Below are positions 36,513-47,441 of a DNA stretch of 64,000 nt, piece by piece. The DNA comes from Massospora cicadina. Its lineage: Eukaryota; Entomophthoromycota; Entomophthoromycetes; Entomophthorales; Entomophthoraceae. The DNA is taken from NCBI GenBank assembly GCA_022478985.1, contig JAKSZP010010632.1, positions 120,147-184,146 of the forward strand. The letters run 5' to 3'. Position numbers and translations under genes: made by a program. The notes under the pieces were generated by a model. The model did no database searches, was not told the origin of the DNA, and saw only the letters and a program-made list of their open reading frames with translations. The first letter of the stretch is position 1, and each line of letters starts with the position of its first letter.

Positions 36513-37142
36513 GGGCGGATAATTCACTCAGAAGGAAACTAATCATAGTATCAGTGAAGGGAAGTGGAGTCCACCATACCCAAGTTTCCACTGGCCATCT
36601 CATTATGCTTCTTTTAGAAAATGACGTTTTGACGATGTGAGGACCAAATGAGGTCTGTACCCAACTAACATTTTTATATATATACCCCCAAAAATTGGTT
36701 AAACTGACTGGGTGCACAGAACCCACGAAAGGTTTGGAAGGAAGGAAACATGGGTTGGCCCACTTCCAGAAGGAGTTTTAAACCTTCTATTGCCTCAACA
36801 AAAGCACTATGGAAACACAAAGCAACCCAACCACAACCTAAGAGGCTGAATGAAGGCGAGTTTTATTAAAAATAATAGACTCTTTTGAAATTTTAGGCTA
36901 GATAGCAGGACCTCAAATAAATCACTACAACCAATAACGTGAACTGAGGGCAGGAACTCATACATAGGCAGCAAAAAATGAAATGCCAAGCTGGGCTATT
37001 GCCAAAAAATGATAATGCCATGATGAGAAGACTAGTGATCACGGCAACCAGCTAATGCACTAGATCACTTCTTTGAAGAAATCCCAAACAAAAAAATCCT
37101 CACAAGTATCAAGAAAGAGTTGGACGTCTAAAGTCAGGAGAG
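36513..37142 (-). other. gag-side region of Gyp-B, second part
   Basis: The stretch between Gyp-G and the Gyp-B 5' LTR. No Gag motif is readable. It contains short minus frames (36726-36463, 36989-36807) without recognisable domains. By position it should be the gag start and leader of Gyp-B. Confidence 0.45.
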
Positions 37143-37797
37143 TGTCTCATACTCTCCACAAGCAGGCTAACTAAGACCTCAACTTAATCCCACATAGGAT
37201 GGTGGCAACACCACATAGTAAATTCATAAACCCCAGGAAAATCCTAATAGAAGTCAACCTGTGAGAGTAACAATTGGTAACATGGGTTAAGTAAAATTTG
37301 AAAAGCCAAATTTTTATCATAAATGGATAAGGCAACCACAAAGAAGGTTGTTCTCATAACTTTATATTTAAATAATTGGAGAGTAATCATTTCACATCAA
37401 GTGAGGCACTGCGCCCATTCTAATCAACAAATGCAACTTTCCATCACATGTCATACTATAGCTCAAGTAGGTTTGAACTTGGCAATTGACTGAAGTTGGA
37501 TTTTACCCAAATTTAGCAAGATTATAGACCAAAGGGACTCAAATCTCCATTCTCTTGTTAACTGCAATGACCTGTCAAAATTTCTAATACAATTGGTGCA
37601 TTTTAATACCATGGATGTAACGCTCACCCAACCATCACGTGAACCCTAGAACCAAGTTGGCATATCTTACCATTACCCAGCGTTGGTCCAAGGTGTGTTT
37701 CAGGTCAGGCATGCCTTCCAACTTGTACTATTGGTCTCATCCAGCTAAGCCTTATTTTGACAGTCAGTACCCACAATGATATCATTCAACCATGACA
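37143..37797 (-). repeat. 5' LTR of Gyp-B
   Basis: Pairs with 2203-2895. Conserved stretches include GTGAGGCACTGC / GTGAGGCACTAC, ATTGACTGAA, and the terminal CCATGACA. The right flank is GATTT. Confidence 0.7.
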
Positions 37798-37858
37798 GAT
37801 TTAAGAGCTTAAATTTGATCTGTCTTCTAGAAAAATATAATTTTATATTGAAGATTAT
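37798..37858. repeat. host repeat, left half (split by sLTR-H)
   Basis: Contains AGCTTAAATTTGATC and TTCTAGAAAA, matching 62954-63006, where the repeat is uninterrupted. It ends in the target ATTAT (37854-37858). Confidence 0.75.
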
Positions 37859-38668
37859 TGTAACAGTCAATGATCATACATGGATCACATAAGGTTGGGA
37901 ATTATGTGATTTGGGTATGCTGATGGTTTCAATTTTGTTATTCCAATGCAGTTTTCCTAATCAGGTTGAAAGTGGGATAATTATTTAGATATATATTTCA
38001 GTGGTTGTCCGTTTTTGGAGGTTTCCCCATTTACCAACGAGTTGCTGAAACGCCATTATTTCCAGAGGCTTTTACATGCCTCATGACTGACAATGCATTT
38101 AGCCTTTTTAGGCAATATTTTAAAGTGAGTTTTTCCCCAATGGATCTCACTTTGGAATTCTATTCTAAACTTTGAGTTTACCCCAATAAAGGCTGGTGTT
38201 TGCTAGACCTGTCATAATTTGATATAATTTAATATTGGATTTTTTTTCTCAAACAGGTTGTTTTGGTGCAGACGGTGGTGCAATAGGAAGTGAGGAAGGG
38301 GGTGTACGTCTTGAGATCCTTTGGGGTGGCGATGCCCTGGCGGAGCAAAATACCCCAGCCCAGTGTTGGATGGGGGAGCTTGTCAAAAGCTGCAGTGCGG
38401 ATGACCAGAGGCCAGCAGGACATCAATGCTCGCTGTACCTTATCCTGTGCCCATCCCTTCAGGATGGCAGTTGCCAGAGTGGCCCCAAGGTGACAGAGGC
38501 CAGTGCGTCGCACCTCAGACCAGTGTGCTCAGTGAGGCCACCCCGCCTGGATAGGAGTCTTGGGGGTTTGGTACAGCTAATTCCCTTTCCCTCATGGGGT
38601 GACCCCCATCTGAGGGTTTTTGTTCACAGCTGGTGGTGGGCTGGGCCTTGGGAGCCCCATCCGTTACA
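37859..38668 (+). repeat. left LTR of sLTR-H
   Basis: Pairs with 39006-39807 over its full length. It contains CCAATAAAGGCTG (possible poly(A) signal) and, near 38250, a pyrimidine run followed by CAAACAG, which resembles a 3' splice site. Both LTRs carry a minus-strand open stretch with RRTGLCHLGATLATAILKGW; the copies differ at many residues, so I infer no selection on it. Confidence 0.88.
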
Positions 38669-39005
38669 TTATTCCAAAGTCAACTTTATCTTGGCGGGCT
38701 GTGGTCGATGTCCCAAGCATTGCCATGGGCCATCAATCCTTTTTGTTGGTTTGGTGGGGCCTTCCAACGAAGGCTATGTGGAGCTTGGGGGGCGGGCAAG
38801 ACTGCTGATGGTTGATGGCCTCTTGTGCCCATCAGGAGACCTCCAGGGAACCCGTTGATTTGATCTGGGGGCTCTGGATTTCCATCTGACTTTCCCATGC
38901 TGCCCTCATAAAAAGGTCCTCTATCAAAAAGGTCGTTGGTCCCTGCACACACCTGCCTTGACAATCCAGGTTTTGATCCACCAGGATTCTTGTTTCAAGG
39001 GGTGA
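38669..39005 (+). other. interior of sLTR-H
   Basis: 337 bp between the LTRs. No coding domain. The sequence following the left LTR (TTATTCCAAAGTC) has no TGG primer site at its edge. The last bases are purine rich. Confidence 0.7.
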
Positions 39006-39807
39006 TGTAACGGTTGTTGATCATACATAGATCTTGTAAGGTTGAATTATGAGATTTGCATATATTGTTGGTTGCAGTTCCATTATTCTGATGCAGTTTT
39101 CCTAATTAAGTTAAAAGTGGGATAATTATTTAGATATATTTGAGTGGTTGTCCATATCTGGAGGTTTCCCCATTTACCAACGAGTTGCTGGGACGCCATT
39201 ATTCTAAAGGCTTTTACATGCCTCATGACCAACAATGCATTTAGCCTTTTTAGGCAATATTTTAAAGTGAGGTTACCCCGATGGACCTCACTTTAGAATT
39301 CTAATTCCAAACCTTGAGTTTACCCCAATAAAGGCTGATGTTTGCTAGACCTGTCATAATTTGATATAATTTATTATTGTATTTTTTTCTCAAACAGGTT
39401 GTTTTGGTGCAGATGGTGGTGCAATAGGAAGTGAGGAAGGGGTGGACATCTTAAGATCCTTTGGGGTGGCAATGCCCGGGTGGAGCGGAATACTCCAGCC
39501 CAGTGTTGGCTGGGGGAGCTTGTCAAAAGATGTGGTGCAGGTGACCAGAGGCCAGAATGACATCAATGTCCGCTGTACCTTAGCCTGTGCCCATCCCTTC
39601 AGGATGGCAGTTGCCAGAGTGGCCCCAAGGTGACATAGGCCAGTGCGCCGCACCTCAGCCCAGTGTGCCCAGTGAGGCCACCCACCTGGATAGGAGTCTT
39701 GGGGGTTGGTACAGCTATTTCCTTTTCCCTCATGGGAGTGACCCCTATCTGAGGGTTTTTGTTCACAGCTGGTGGTGGGCTGGGCCTTGGGTGCCCCGTC
39801 CATTACA
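39006..39807 (+). repeat. right LTR of sLTR-H
   Basis: Pairs with 37859-38668. It starts TGTAACGG and ends CCATTACA. Confidence 0.88.
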
Positions 39808-40163
39808 ATTTCTCAATTTGCATTGGCTCAACGATTAGGCCTCATTTTAAGAAGATAATTGCAACCATCTCATAGCATATTTCCTAAATCCCAACCATAG
39901 GAAATACAATATATGATCACCAGTCATTATACCACCACCTCAAAGGCAGGAATATTAGTTCATGAAACCAGGATTGCTATGGTGGGGAATCACAACCAAG
40001 CAATATATTAACAGATAACCTATGAGGAAAGGGGAGCTTTAAGGAAATCAATTAATATCCATGGTTATCTGAAAGCGTCAATGTTTTCCCTGGAGGTCTC
40101 AGGTGGGCTCAGAGGCTTTAACAGTCAGCAGTCCAACTGACCACCCCCAAACTTCTATATTTC
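39808..40163. repeat. host repeat, right half
   Basis: Opens CAATTTGCATTGGCT after the duplicated target and matches 63010-63130 (CAATTTGCATTGACT, CCTCAT, AGGAAATA blocks). Similarity fades toward 40000, and no gene is seen up to the Gyp-C LTR. Confidence 0.55.
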
Positions 40164-40819
40164 TGTCAGAGAGACAGCAGATAAGGTTTAGACTGTCCTA
40201 CCAGTCAGGATGCAGAAACACCCAAAGGTGAGCCAGAATGCCAGGGGCATTGCCACTTGAATGACGTTAAAGTATGCGGAGAAATAAGTAATGATTTTAT
40301 GCCAACATGCTGCGAGCTTAAAAAGCAACCCAGCGAGAAATCAGGATGGTGCGGCTCTAGACCCGACGGGCCTGGGCTTAGGGAGTTGGAAGGTCAGATT
40401 GGGCAATTTGGTGCTCCTCATAGGAGAATTGGGTACAACATTGATGAGGAGGCGAATCCTCACCTGGAGGGGATAGGTGGGTCCACAGGATACCAAGGTC
40501 CTGCTGGTGGATGCCTCTGAAATTGGGGAGAGTTCCACAAAATTCTTAATGCAATAGGCCCAATTAACTATGGTGGGTACCAAAGTTACTAACATGACTG
40601 GGATTTCCCACTCGATATGAGGCCCATGAGGCCACATTAAAGATGTTGCGTGGGTTCAGTAAAGAAAAATTTGAAACTAAATAAAACAAATTGGAGCGTG
40701 GGAATATTTTGATGAATTTTAAATAAGATAAAGGACCATCAATTTCCTCAGTGCGTTATGACAGCTTAAATAAAATATTGATTTAGAAAATAGTTTAGAA
40801 AAGCGCGGTTTTGAGGCCC
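40164..40819 (-). repeat. 3' LTR of Gyp-C, first part
   Basis: Collinear with 52960-53620: TTAGACTGTCCTACCAGTCAGGATGC-like start, AACCCAGCGAGAAA, AGTTACTAACATGACTGGGA and TCAATTTCCTCAGTG are shared. Gyp-D inserted after GGCCC (40815-40819). Confidence 0.9.
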
Positions 40820-41972
40820 TGTAAGTCCCGGGGAACGTCCTCTGGGTGTCAATCAGGCCATTTTCCTGTTCCCAAGCAAGAAGGTACTGAAGAGGATGGA
40901 TGTACCCCTTGTTACTCAGGGCGATCTCGCTCACATGGTAGATGAGAGCTGGGTAAAAGCCCTCCTATTCAGATCCTGCTTCCAGTACCCACACTCTCCT
41001 TGATAGAACTGCTATGAGGAATCAATGAAATCTGCACCAAGATTGCTGAAATGAAATCAATTGTAACTAATATAAGTGGCAATCAGCCCGATGCTTGGAT
41101 TTCAAATGGTCAAAAAGGTATGAAGACTGATCTATCAGCAGGAATGCCCGACGTTTGTGATTCAGTTAACATGACAATCAGAAAAACCTCCCCCTTCTAA
41201 ATCTGTTGGGCATCACCCCCAATGGGCAGGTAATAGCATTGGATACCATCACCGAGTTTTGAAGCTTCCTGCTGGCAAATCGGGCGTTGCACCTGATGCA
41301 ATACCACTAACTGAACAAACAGCCCAGCAACTGAGTATGGGTAAGTTGGGCGTCCCAAACCCGTTCCCAACCAAATGGGCCTCTCCTATGTGGAGTGGCC
41401 TTGGGGGATTCCCGCCACTCATCAGGCCAAATGCTGTTGCACCAACCATCAGAAACGTAGCTGAGCCTTGGTTCAGATGTTCAAGGTCAAACTAACAGCG
41501 ACTCAGCCCACTGCTGAATTTTTTGATGTCAGTTCCCAGGGAACTAATCTCCCCATTCCCAGATAATTCACCAGTTAGGTCAAACTTGCGGGACCTGATC
41601 CTGGCTTGTTTTCCCTCCAAATCAACTACTATTTAATCAGTCGCATTGCACTGAGAAAATTGTTGGTCAATTTTTCTTCCTTAAATTTTTCATTAAAATC
41701 TTCCCCAAAATTTAGTTTTTATATGTTAAAAATTAAGCCGCCTTATCCACCAATGCTCTTGTACCCCTCAGGGTTAACGGCTGAGTTCTTTTGGTATTCT
41801 ATTATGTGCCTGTATGAAATTCTGGCTCACTGGCAGATATTGGTGGAACTTTTTTCTAGTTCTATATTCATCATATCAGCATCAGTGCCCTGGGCATTCT
41901 GGTTTACTGTTCAGGTGCTTTGGCATCTGGGCTGGGAGGCCAGTCTAATTTTTACTTGCTGTTTGCCTGACA
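40820..41972 (+). repeat. 5' LTR of Gyp-D
   Basis: Pairs with 45723-46873. Shared blocks include GGGCGATCTCGCTCAC, TCAGTTCCCAGGGAACTAAT and TCCCTCCAAATCAACTACTA. It is followed by TAATTGATCAACCATT, a leader shared with Gyp-A and Gyp-C. Confidence 0.93.
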
Positions 41973-42297
41973 TAATTGATCAACCATTCTTCTTAGCCAT
42001 TTCTGCCTTTCTCGCGTATATTAGCGCAGCAATGGTCCCTTCTTTCCAACTGAACCAGGTTATAAAGAAGATTATCTCTGGCCACATTAGTCTGGCCCCA
42101 CCCAAAACTCCAAACCCATACCCCATAGTCACCGCGGCTATTCTTCCCATGTCAGCAGAATCTGACATCCCGACTTACAATGTGCTGGCTCCCCACCAAA
42201 GCCTAGTGGTTTCCCCTGACCTCACTACCATCTCTTTGGTATCACTAATTCATCTACAACTACCAATAAAGAGAATTCCGCTTACTTCTTATTATCC
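41973..42297 (+). other. residual leader and gag-pol junction of Gyp-D
   Basis: The open stretch 41606-42301 runs from the LTR through here. Its end (SPDLTTISLV) matches the Gyp-C text before protease (PPDLVEISLVSAEMTV, about 51970-52030). The first about 36 bp match the leaders of Gyp-A and Gyp-C. Everything that should lie between, that is gag, is absent. Confidence 0.7.
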
Positions 42298-42633
42298 ATG
42301 AAGATTAGTGTTGGGTCCCATCACATCTACTTTGAGGCCCTGGTGGACACTGGAGCCGCGGGAAATTTCATGAGTGTGGAACTGGTCCAGCAATTGGAAC
42401 TTGCCTTGGATGCAGGCCCTTCAGTGATGGTTGCATCGTCAGCCTCCCAAACCTCATACCTGGTATGTCAACCAGTCACATTTTCAATACACCAGTTCAG
42501 CTTCTGTGATCGCTTTTCTGCTACGCCAAACTTGGTGTTTTCAGTGATTTTAGGAGTGGGATGGTGGTGCCAGCAACATGTCAAAATCCATCTGGAGTCT
42601 AACATGCTGTCATTTGCTAAAGATCAACTATAG
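42298..42633 (+). pseudogene. aspartic protease of Gyp-D
   Basis: 111 residues from ATG 42298. The active site FEALVDTGAAGNFMS is at residues 11-25, with DTG intact, and the second half VFSVILGVGWWCQQH. It ends in a TAG at 42631 before RT. Length and motif suit a retropepsin domain of a chromovirus. Confidence 0.85.
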
Positions 42634-43640
42634 GGTGAATTACCCCTAGTTGACACTCTTAAGAAATCTCAAGGTTGCAGTTCTATCACGTCCCTCATAT
42701 CCCCTATGGGCATACCCTCCAATTTTCCAGAAAGTTTAAAACACTCCCAAAGCATTATTGATTCTGAAAAGTTGGATTGTTTGCCTCCCCACACTAAATT
42801 TGACTGTGGTTTTTGCATGACGGTGGAGTTGGTGAATATCAACTGCCCGTTGTATCCCCACACAGCAGAGGAGGAGGCCACGCTCAACACCTGGTTGTAT
42901 GATATGATAAGAAAAAGCGGTTGTTTAAGGAGACCTCGCTTGTCACATCCCCCATCATCTTCGCCAAAAAAGCCAATGATTCTCTCCCCCTGTGTGGACT
43001 ATGGGCACTTAAAATCACTGTTCCAATCCCTACCCCTGCCTTTAGAACAGACAATAAGCAAAGCAATTGCTAAATCTTGGGTGTTTTCTAAGCTGGATCT
43101 CGTCAATGCATTTAACCAGATTCAGTTAATGAAAGGGCAAGAATGGTTAACAGCAATCCAGACAAAGCAGGGCATTTTCAAATTACTTGTGATGTCCTTT
43201 GGGCTGAAGAACGCTCCCGCTACATTCATTGCATGATCAACAATGTACTGGGTGACCTCCAGTTTACCTGCGCAGTAGCATATATTGACGACATTCTGGT
43301 TCACTCCCCGACTCCCAAACAGCATGCTATCGACTTAGAAGCAGTTGTGGCCACCTTGCATAAGAAAGGTTTGTTCATCAAACCTTCCAAATGTAAATTC
43401 TATAAGGAGGAGGTTACCTTTCTTGGGAACCTCGTCCTTAAAGATGGCTACGCAATTCCTCCCAATAAATTGGATGTTATTTGGGAATGGCCAACCCTGA
43501 CTACCCAGAAACAACTACAGAGTTTCTTAGGAACCATCATTTTTTTGAAAAAGATCTCCCCAGCACCTTCCCAGCTTGCTGCCCCGCTCCGGCCCCCTTA
43601 CAGGGAAAAATGTTCCGTTTTGCTGGACGCCTGAATGCCA
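42634..43640 (+). pseudogene. reverse transcriptase of Gyp-D
   Basis: The stretch 42706-43236 contains fingers (NINCPLYPHTAEEEATLN), motif A (FSKLDLVNAFNQI) and motif B (VMSFGLKNAPATF) up to a stop at 43234. The next frame, 43143-43634, has the catalytic box CAVAYIDDILVHSP, intact, and the thumb KGLFIKPSKCKFYKEEVTFL. There is also a frame change between motif B and the YIDD box. Confidence 0.9.
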
Positions 43641-44390
43641 GCAGGCGTTTATATCAATTAAAGAGGTGTTCATATCCCCTCCCATTTTGAAACACGTGAT
43701 CCCACCAAGCCGTATATCATTGCATGTGACGCTTTGGCAGTAGCTGTGGTGGCAGTGTTGCTCCAGGAGCACGATGGCTTGGAACACCTGGTCGCCTACT
43801 TTTCCAAAAAGTTCACCTCTATGGAACAGTCTTGGGCTATTTATGACAAGGAGTTGGTGGCCGTTGCATGGGCCCTAACTCATTGGAGGTACCTGTTACA
43901 GGGTGCTCAAGATGAATTAATGGTCCGCATGGATCACCAGGCCCTTTTGTAATTTTGTAAACCCCAATATTGGCACATCAGCAATCCCAAACCTATTGGG
44001 ACCTGTGAAGTTTTAAATTCAAATACAAATTCATAAAAGGTGCACTCAATGTACTCCCTGATTTTCTTAGCCGCAGCCCCACCCAACGTTCCAGAGAGCA
44101 GATCCGGAGGAAGTGGATCTTGTCACTGTGATTCCCACCACCCAAATCCTGTTGATTGTTCCCCCTGTTGTTTCTTCCATCACTCTGGCCCCCAACACTC
44201 CATTAGTTGCTCAGGACCTAGCCAGTCAAATGGCCTGCCCTGAGGGCGTGGAGTTGCTCAAGCAGTTATCTCACCAGAAGCATGAACACTCCTTATACTC
44301 ACTGAAGGAGGGTCTTATATATTTTTGACCTTGCGTTTGGGTTCCCCCTCCTTCCAAACTGAGGTATTCCACACACATCACGATCCCCAC
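43641..44390 (+). pseudogene. RNase H and linker of Gyp-D
   Basis: The stretch 43734-43952 has VVAVLLQEHDGLEHLVAYFS and SWAIYDKELVAVAWALTHWR, the RNase H core. The Ser/Pro-rich linker to integrase runs 44040-44328, with VTVIPTTQILLIVPP-like text also seen in Gyp-C (VNVIPPTQILIIIP). Confidence 0.85.
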
Positions 44391-45635
44391 GGTTGGTCAT
44401 CCTGGTACTAAGAAATGCATCATTTTGATCAAACGGACCTACTTTTGGGTGGGTTTGACAAAAGAAGTTTCAGCCTGGATTGCTGACTGTGTTACTTGTG
44501 CTCAGGCTAAGTCAGACCGCTCTGGTAGAAACGGTCTCTTACACCCCTTACAGCAGGCGGAGGGTCCATGGATGTCAGTGACCATGGATTTTATCGTTGA
44601 ACTCCCCTGTTCTAATGGGTTCACAGTGGTGATGGTGGTGGTGGATCATTTCACAAAATTTTCCTTCTTTATTCCTTGCCATTCCGTGATTACGTCAGAG
44701 GAGACTGACCACCTTTTTGTGCGTCACATGTTCTCAATGTTTGGTCTCCCCAGGATATTATTAGCGACCATGGTTCACAATCACAGCGCAATTTTGGAGT
44801 GAACTTCTATCTATCCTAAAAATATCCCTGCCATTCTACAGCATACCAACCCCAGTCCAATGGACAGACCGAGCGAGTCAACCAAGTTCTTGAACAGTAC
44901 CTGCGTTGTTATACTGTAGCCGCACAAGACACTTGGACTAACGACCTTCCCCTAGCTCAATTCGCCTATAACAATGGAACGCACGCATCTACAGGATTTT
45001 CGCCCTATGAAGCAACATTGGGTTACAATCCTTCGTTTTCAGTTGGACTTTACTTATGGCCTGAGGTCCAAGCTTCCGCAGATCACGCTGAACATATTAA
45101 GCCAACTCATTCCTTGGTGTGGGAACACCTCACCAAAGCTATTGATGACTATAAGAGGTTCACAGATCATAAGCGGCTCCCAGGTCATGATATTACAGTG
45201 GGTTCCTATGTTGTGCTTGACACCCACCATTTATGTATTCAAGCGCCTTCTCACAAATTCTCAAGTAAGCGTTCTGGCCCCCATCTGGTGGAAGAGGCCT
45301 TGGGTAATGGTGCATTCCAGTTGAAGCTTCCTGCCCACTGGAAACAGCATCCCATCTTCCACGTTTCCCAGCTGTCACCCTTCAAGGGTACCATTCCCAC
45401 AGAACCTGAACCAATCATCATCAAGGATGCAGAAGAGGCTGAGGTGGAGAACATCCTGGCATCCCATAAGTCCTGCCGGTCCATCCAATATTTCGTGGCT
45501 TGGAAAGGTTACCCAGCTTATGAGAACAGTTGGTTCAAGGCACGTGATTGTGCGAAGTGTATGGAATTGGTTGAAGTGTTTCATGAACCCACCCCACCAC
45601 TCCCCGTCCTCCTCAAAAACCTGCAACGGTAATGG
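44391..45635 (+). pseudogene. integrase with chromodomain of Gyp-D
   Basis: The zinc-binding part has YFWVGLTKEV and CVTCAQAKSD (44425-44802). The core reads VTMDFIVELPCSNGF with catalytic Asp intact. The tail and chromodomain lie in the long frame 45018-45632 (204 residues): GPHLVEEALGNGAFQLKLP, HPIFHVSQLSPFKG, then EVENILAS and QYFVAWKGYPAYENSW. One frameshift near 44770 breaks the core. This is the best chromodomain in the window. Confidence 0.92.
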
Positions 45636-45722
45636 CAATCAAGTTACCCAAGGTGCACAAGAATGTGGCTCTCATACAGTTTCCCAGTGGTGGGGCCCTT
45701 CCCTTGGAAAAGGAAAGAGTAA

Positions 45723-46873
45723 TGTAAGTCCTGGGGAACGTCCTCTGGGTGTTGATTGGGCCATTTTCCCATTCCTGAGCAAGAAGATACTGAAGAGGAT
45801 GGCCATACCCCTCATTTCTCAGGGCGATCTCGCTCACGTGGTAAATGAGCACTGGGTAACAGCCCTCCTGCTTCAGATCCCGCTTCCAGTACCCACATTC
45901 TCCTTGGCAGAACTGCTATGAGGAATCAGTGAAATCTGCACCAAGATCGCTGAAATGAAATTGATTATAACTAATTTGAGCGGCAATCAGCCCAATGCTC
46001 AGATTTCAAATGATCAAAAAGGTATGAAGACCGATCTATCAGCTGGAATGCCTGACAGTTTCGATTCAGTTAACATGACAATCAAAAACCCCCCCTCCCA
46101 AATCTGTTGGGCATCACCCCCAATGGGCAGGTAATAGCATTGGACACCATCGATGAGGTTTTGAAGCTTCCTGCTGGCAAATCGGGCGCTGCACCTGATG
46201 CAATGCCACTGACCAAATGAATGGCCTAGCAACTGAGCACGGGCAGGTTGGGCATCCCAAACCTGTTCCCAACCAAATGGGCCCACCCCTATGTGGGGTG
46301 GCCTAGGGGGATTCCCACCACTTGTCGGGCCAAATGCTGTCATGCCAACTGTCAGAAACAAAGTGAGCCTTGGTTCAGACGTTTGAGGTCAAACTGACAG
46401 CAAATCAGACCCCCGCCAAATTTTGATGTCAGTTCCCAGGGAACTAATCTGCCCATTCCTGAATAATTTGCCAGTTAGGTCAAACCTGCAGGACCTGATC
46501 CCAGCTTGTTTTCCCTCCAAATCAACTACTATTTAATCAGTTGCATCGCACTGAGAAAATTGTTGGTCAATTTTTCTTCCTTAATATTTCCATTGAAAAC
46601 CCTCCCCAAAATTTAGTTTTTATATGTTGAGAATTAAGCCGCCTTTTCCTCTGACACACTCATACCCCTCGGGGTTAACGGTCATGTTTGTCTGGTATTC
46701 TACTATGTGCCTGTATGAAATCCGGGCTCACCGGCAGATATTGGTGGAACTCCTTTCTAGTGCCATATTTGTCATATCAGCAGTAGTGCCCCGGGTATTC
46801 TGGTTTATCATTCAGGTGCTTTGGCATCTGGGCTGGGAGGCCAGTCTAATACTCACTTGCTGTTGGCCTGACA
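45723..46873 (+). repeat. 3' LTR of Gyp-D
   Basis: Preceded by the purine-rich GGAAAAGGAAAGAGTAA and ending CCTGACA before the duplicated GGCCC. Confidence 0.93.
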
Positions 46874-46878
46874 GGCCC

Positions 46879-47441
46879 TCAGGATTTGACCTAACCTGGC
46901 AAATTTTGAGTGAGGGGTGAAAAAATGAACATATTTGGAACCAACTTTGAAAGAATTGGCGTCAGGAAAAGTTGTCATCAGTTCACCCATGGATGACCAA
47001 ATTGTGGATTTTCCACAGTTCCGATGATTTAGCAATTTCATCTTTTCCAATGGGCAGCGAGTACCTCTTAAGGCCACCCCATGTAGGAGCGGTCCCAAGA
47101 GGTCAGGAACGAGATCAGGACGCCCAATAAACCTGCACCCAGTTACTCCAGCATCCTTTTGTCCAAGAAAATTATATTGGACAAAGATTCTGATGTTTTT
47201 GGGGAGGGTTTTAAACTGGCAGCAACATTACCCAATGCCCAATGCCATCAGCGAGCTTTGCCAAAGATCTGATACTAGACTATATTTGTTAAAAGTATGC
47301 ACCTGTTGGGCTTTGTTGCTAACAGTTTGGAGCTCCCAGGCCTTGATGCTAAAGGCTTGTTGCCATCAACTTCATTATAACTTTTTCCCCATGAGGATGC
47401 CAACTTCCTGATATCTCAGCACAAATTCTTTAGATCCAAAG
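46879..47441 (-). repeat. 3' LTR of Gyp-C, middle part
   Basis: Collinear with 53620-54165: ATTTGACCTAACCTGG, CCAAATTGTGGATTTTCCAC, TTTTTCCCCATGAGGATG and CTCAGCACAAATTC are shared. It ends in CAAAG at the next insertion. Confidence 0.9.

Larger units (their letters stand above)
2203..37797 (-). mobile_element. Gyp-B: chromodomain Ty3/gypsy element, carrying nested Gyp-A and Gyp-G
   Basis: An old minus-strand chromovirus-type element. Its related LTRs lie at 2203-2895 (3' LTR) and 37143-37797 (5' LTR). Its gag, protease, RT, RNase H and integrase run from about 37.1 kb down to 25.4 kb, and its chromodomain lies at 2896-3222 beyond the inserted Gyp-A. Gyp-G interrupts the gag side. The left flank is GATTG and the right flank is GATTT, a possible 5-bp target duplication with one change. 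I infer the span from orientation, domain order and paired LTRs; LTR starts are uncertain by tens of bases. Confidence 0.75.
37859..39807 (+). mobile_element. sLTR-H: small non-autonomous LTR retroelement
   Basis: Two direct repeats of 810 and 802 bp (37859-38668, 39006-39807) both run TGTAAC to TTACA. They surround only 337 bp, which end in the polypurine-like CAAGGGGTGA. No Gag or Pol is present. The left target is ATTAT and the right flank ATTT, a 1-bp-shorter duplicate. The empty site is visible at 63002-63006. It is larger than a typical TRIM because the LTRs are long. It must have used proteins of another element. Confidence 0.85.
40820..46873 (+). mobile_element. Gyp-D: chromodomain Ty3/gypsy element lacking most of gag
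   Basis: LTRs of 1,153 and 1,151 bp (40820-41972, 45723-46873) both run TGTAAGTCC to CCTGACA. A perfect target duplication GGCCC lies at 40815-40819 and 46874-46878. The interior is only 3,750 bp: protease begins about 330 bp after the 5' LTR, so there is no room for a full Gag. Protease DTG and RT YIDD are intact, but pol is frameshifted. It lies in the LTR of the related Gyp-C in opposite orientation. Confidence 0.92.

Noticed and set aside
38235..38858. A 207-residue plus-strand frame as a host gene.
   Set aside because: It starts in the left LTR of sLTR-H and runs into its interior; the other LTR does not keep the frame, and the composition resembles no known family.
40257..40520. A possible second collagen-like tract (Gly-rich frame in the Gyp-C LTR).
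   Set aside because: It has scattered Gly without a Gly-X-Y period, and the other LTR copy at 53100-53330 does not keep it.
41606..42301. A 231-residue hydrophobic frame as a membrane protein.
   Set aside because: It begins in the Gyp-D LTR and ends at the gag-pol junction; the corresponding stretch of the 3' LTR copy is interrupted. It is chance open sequence in an element.
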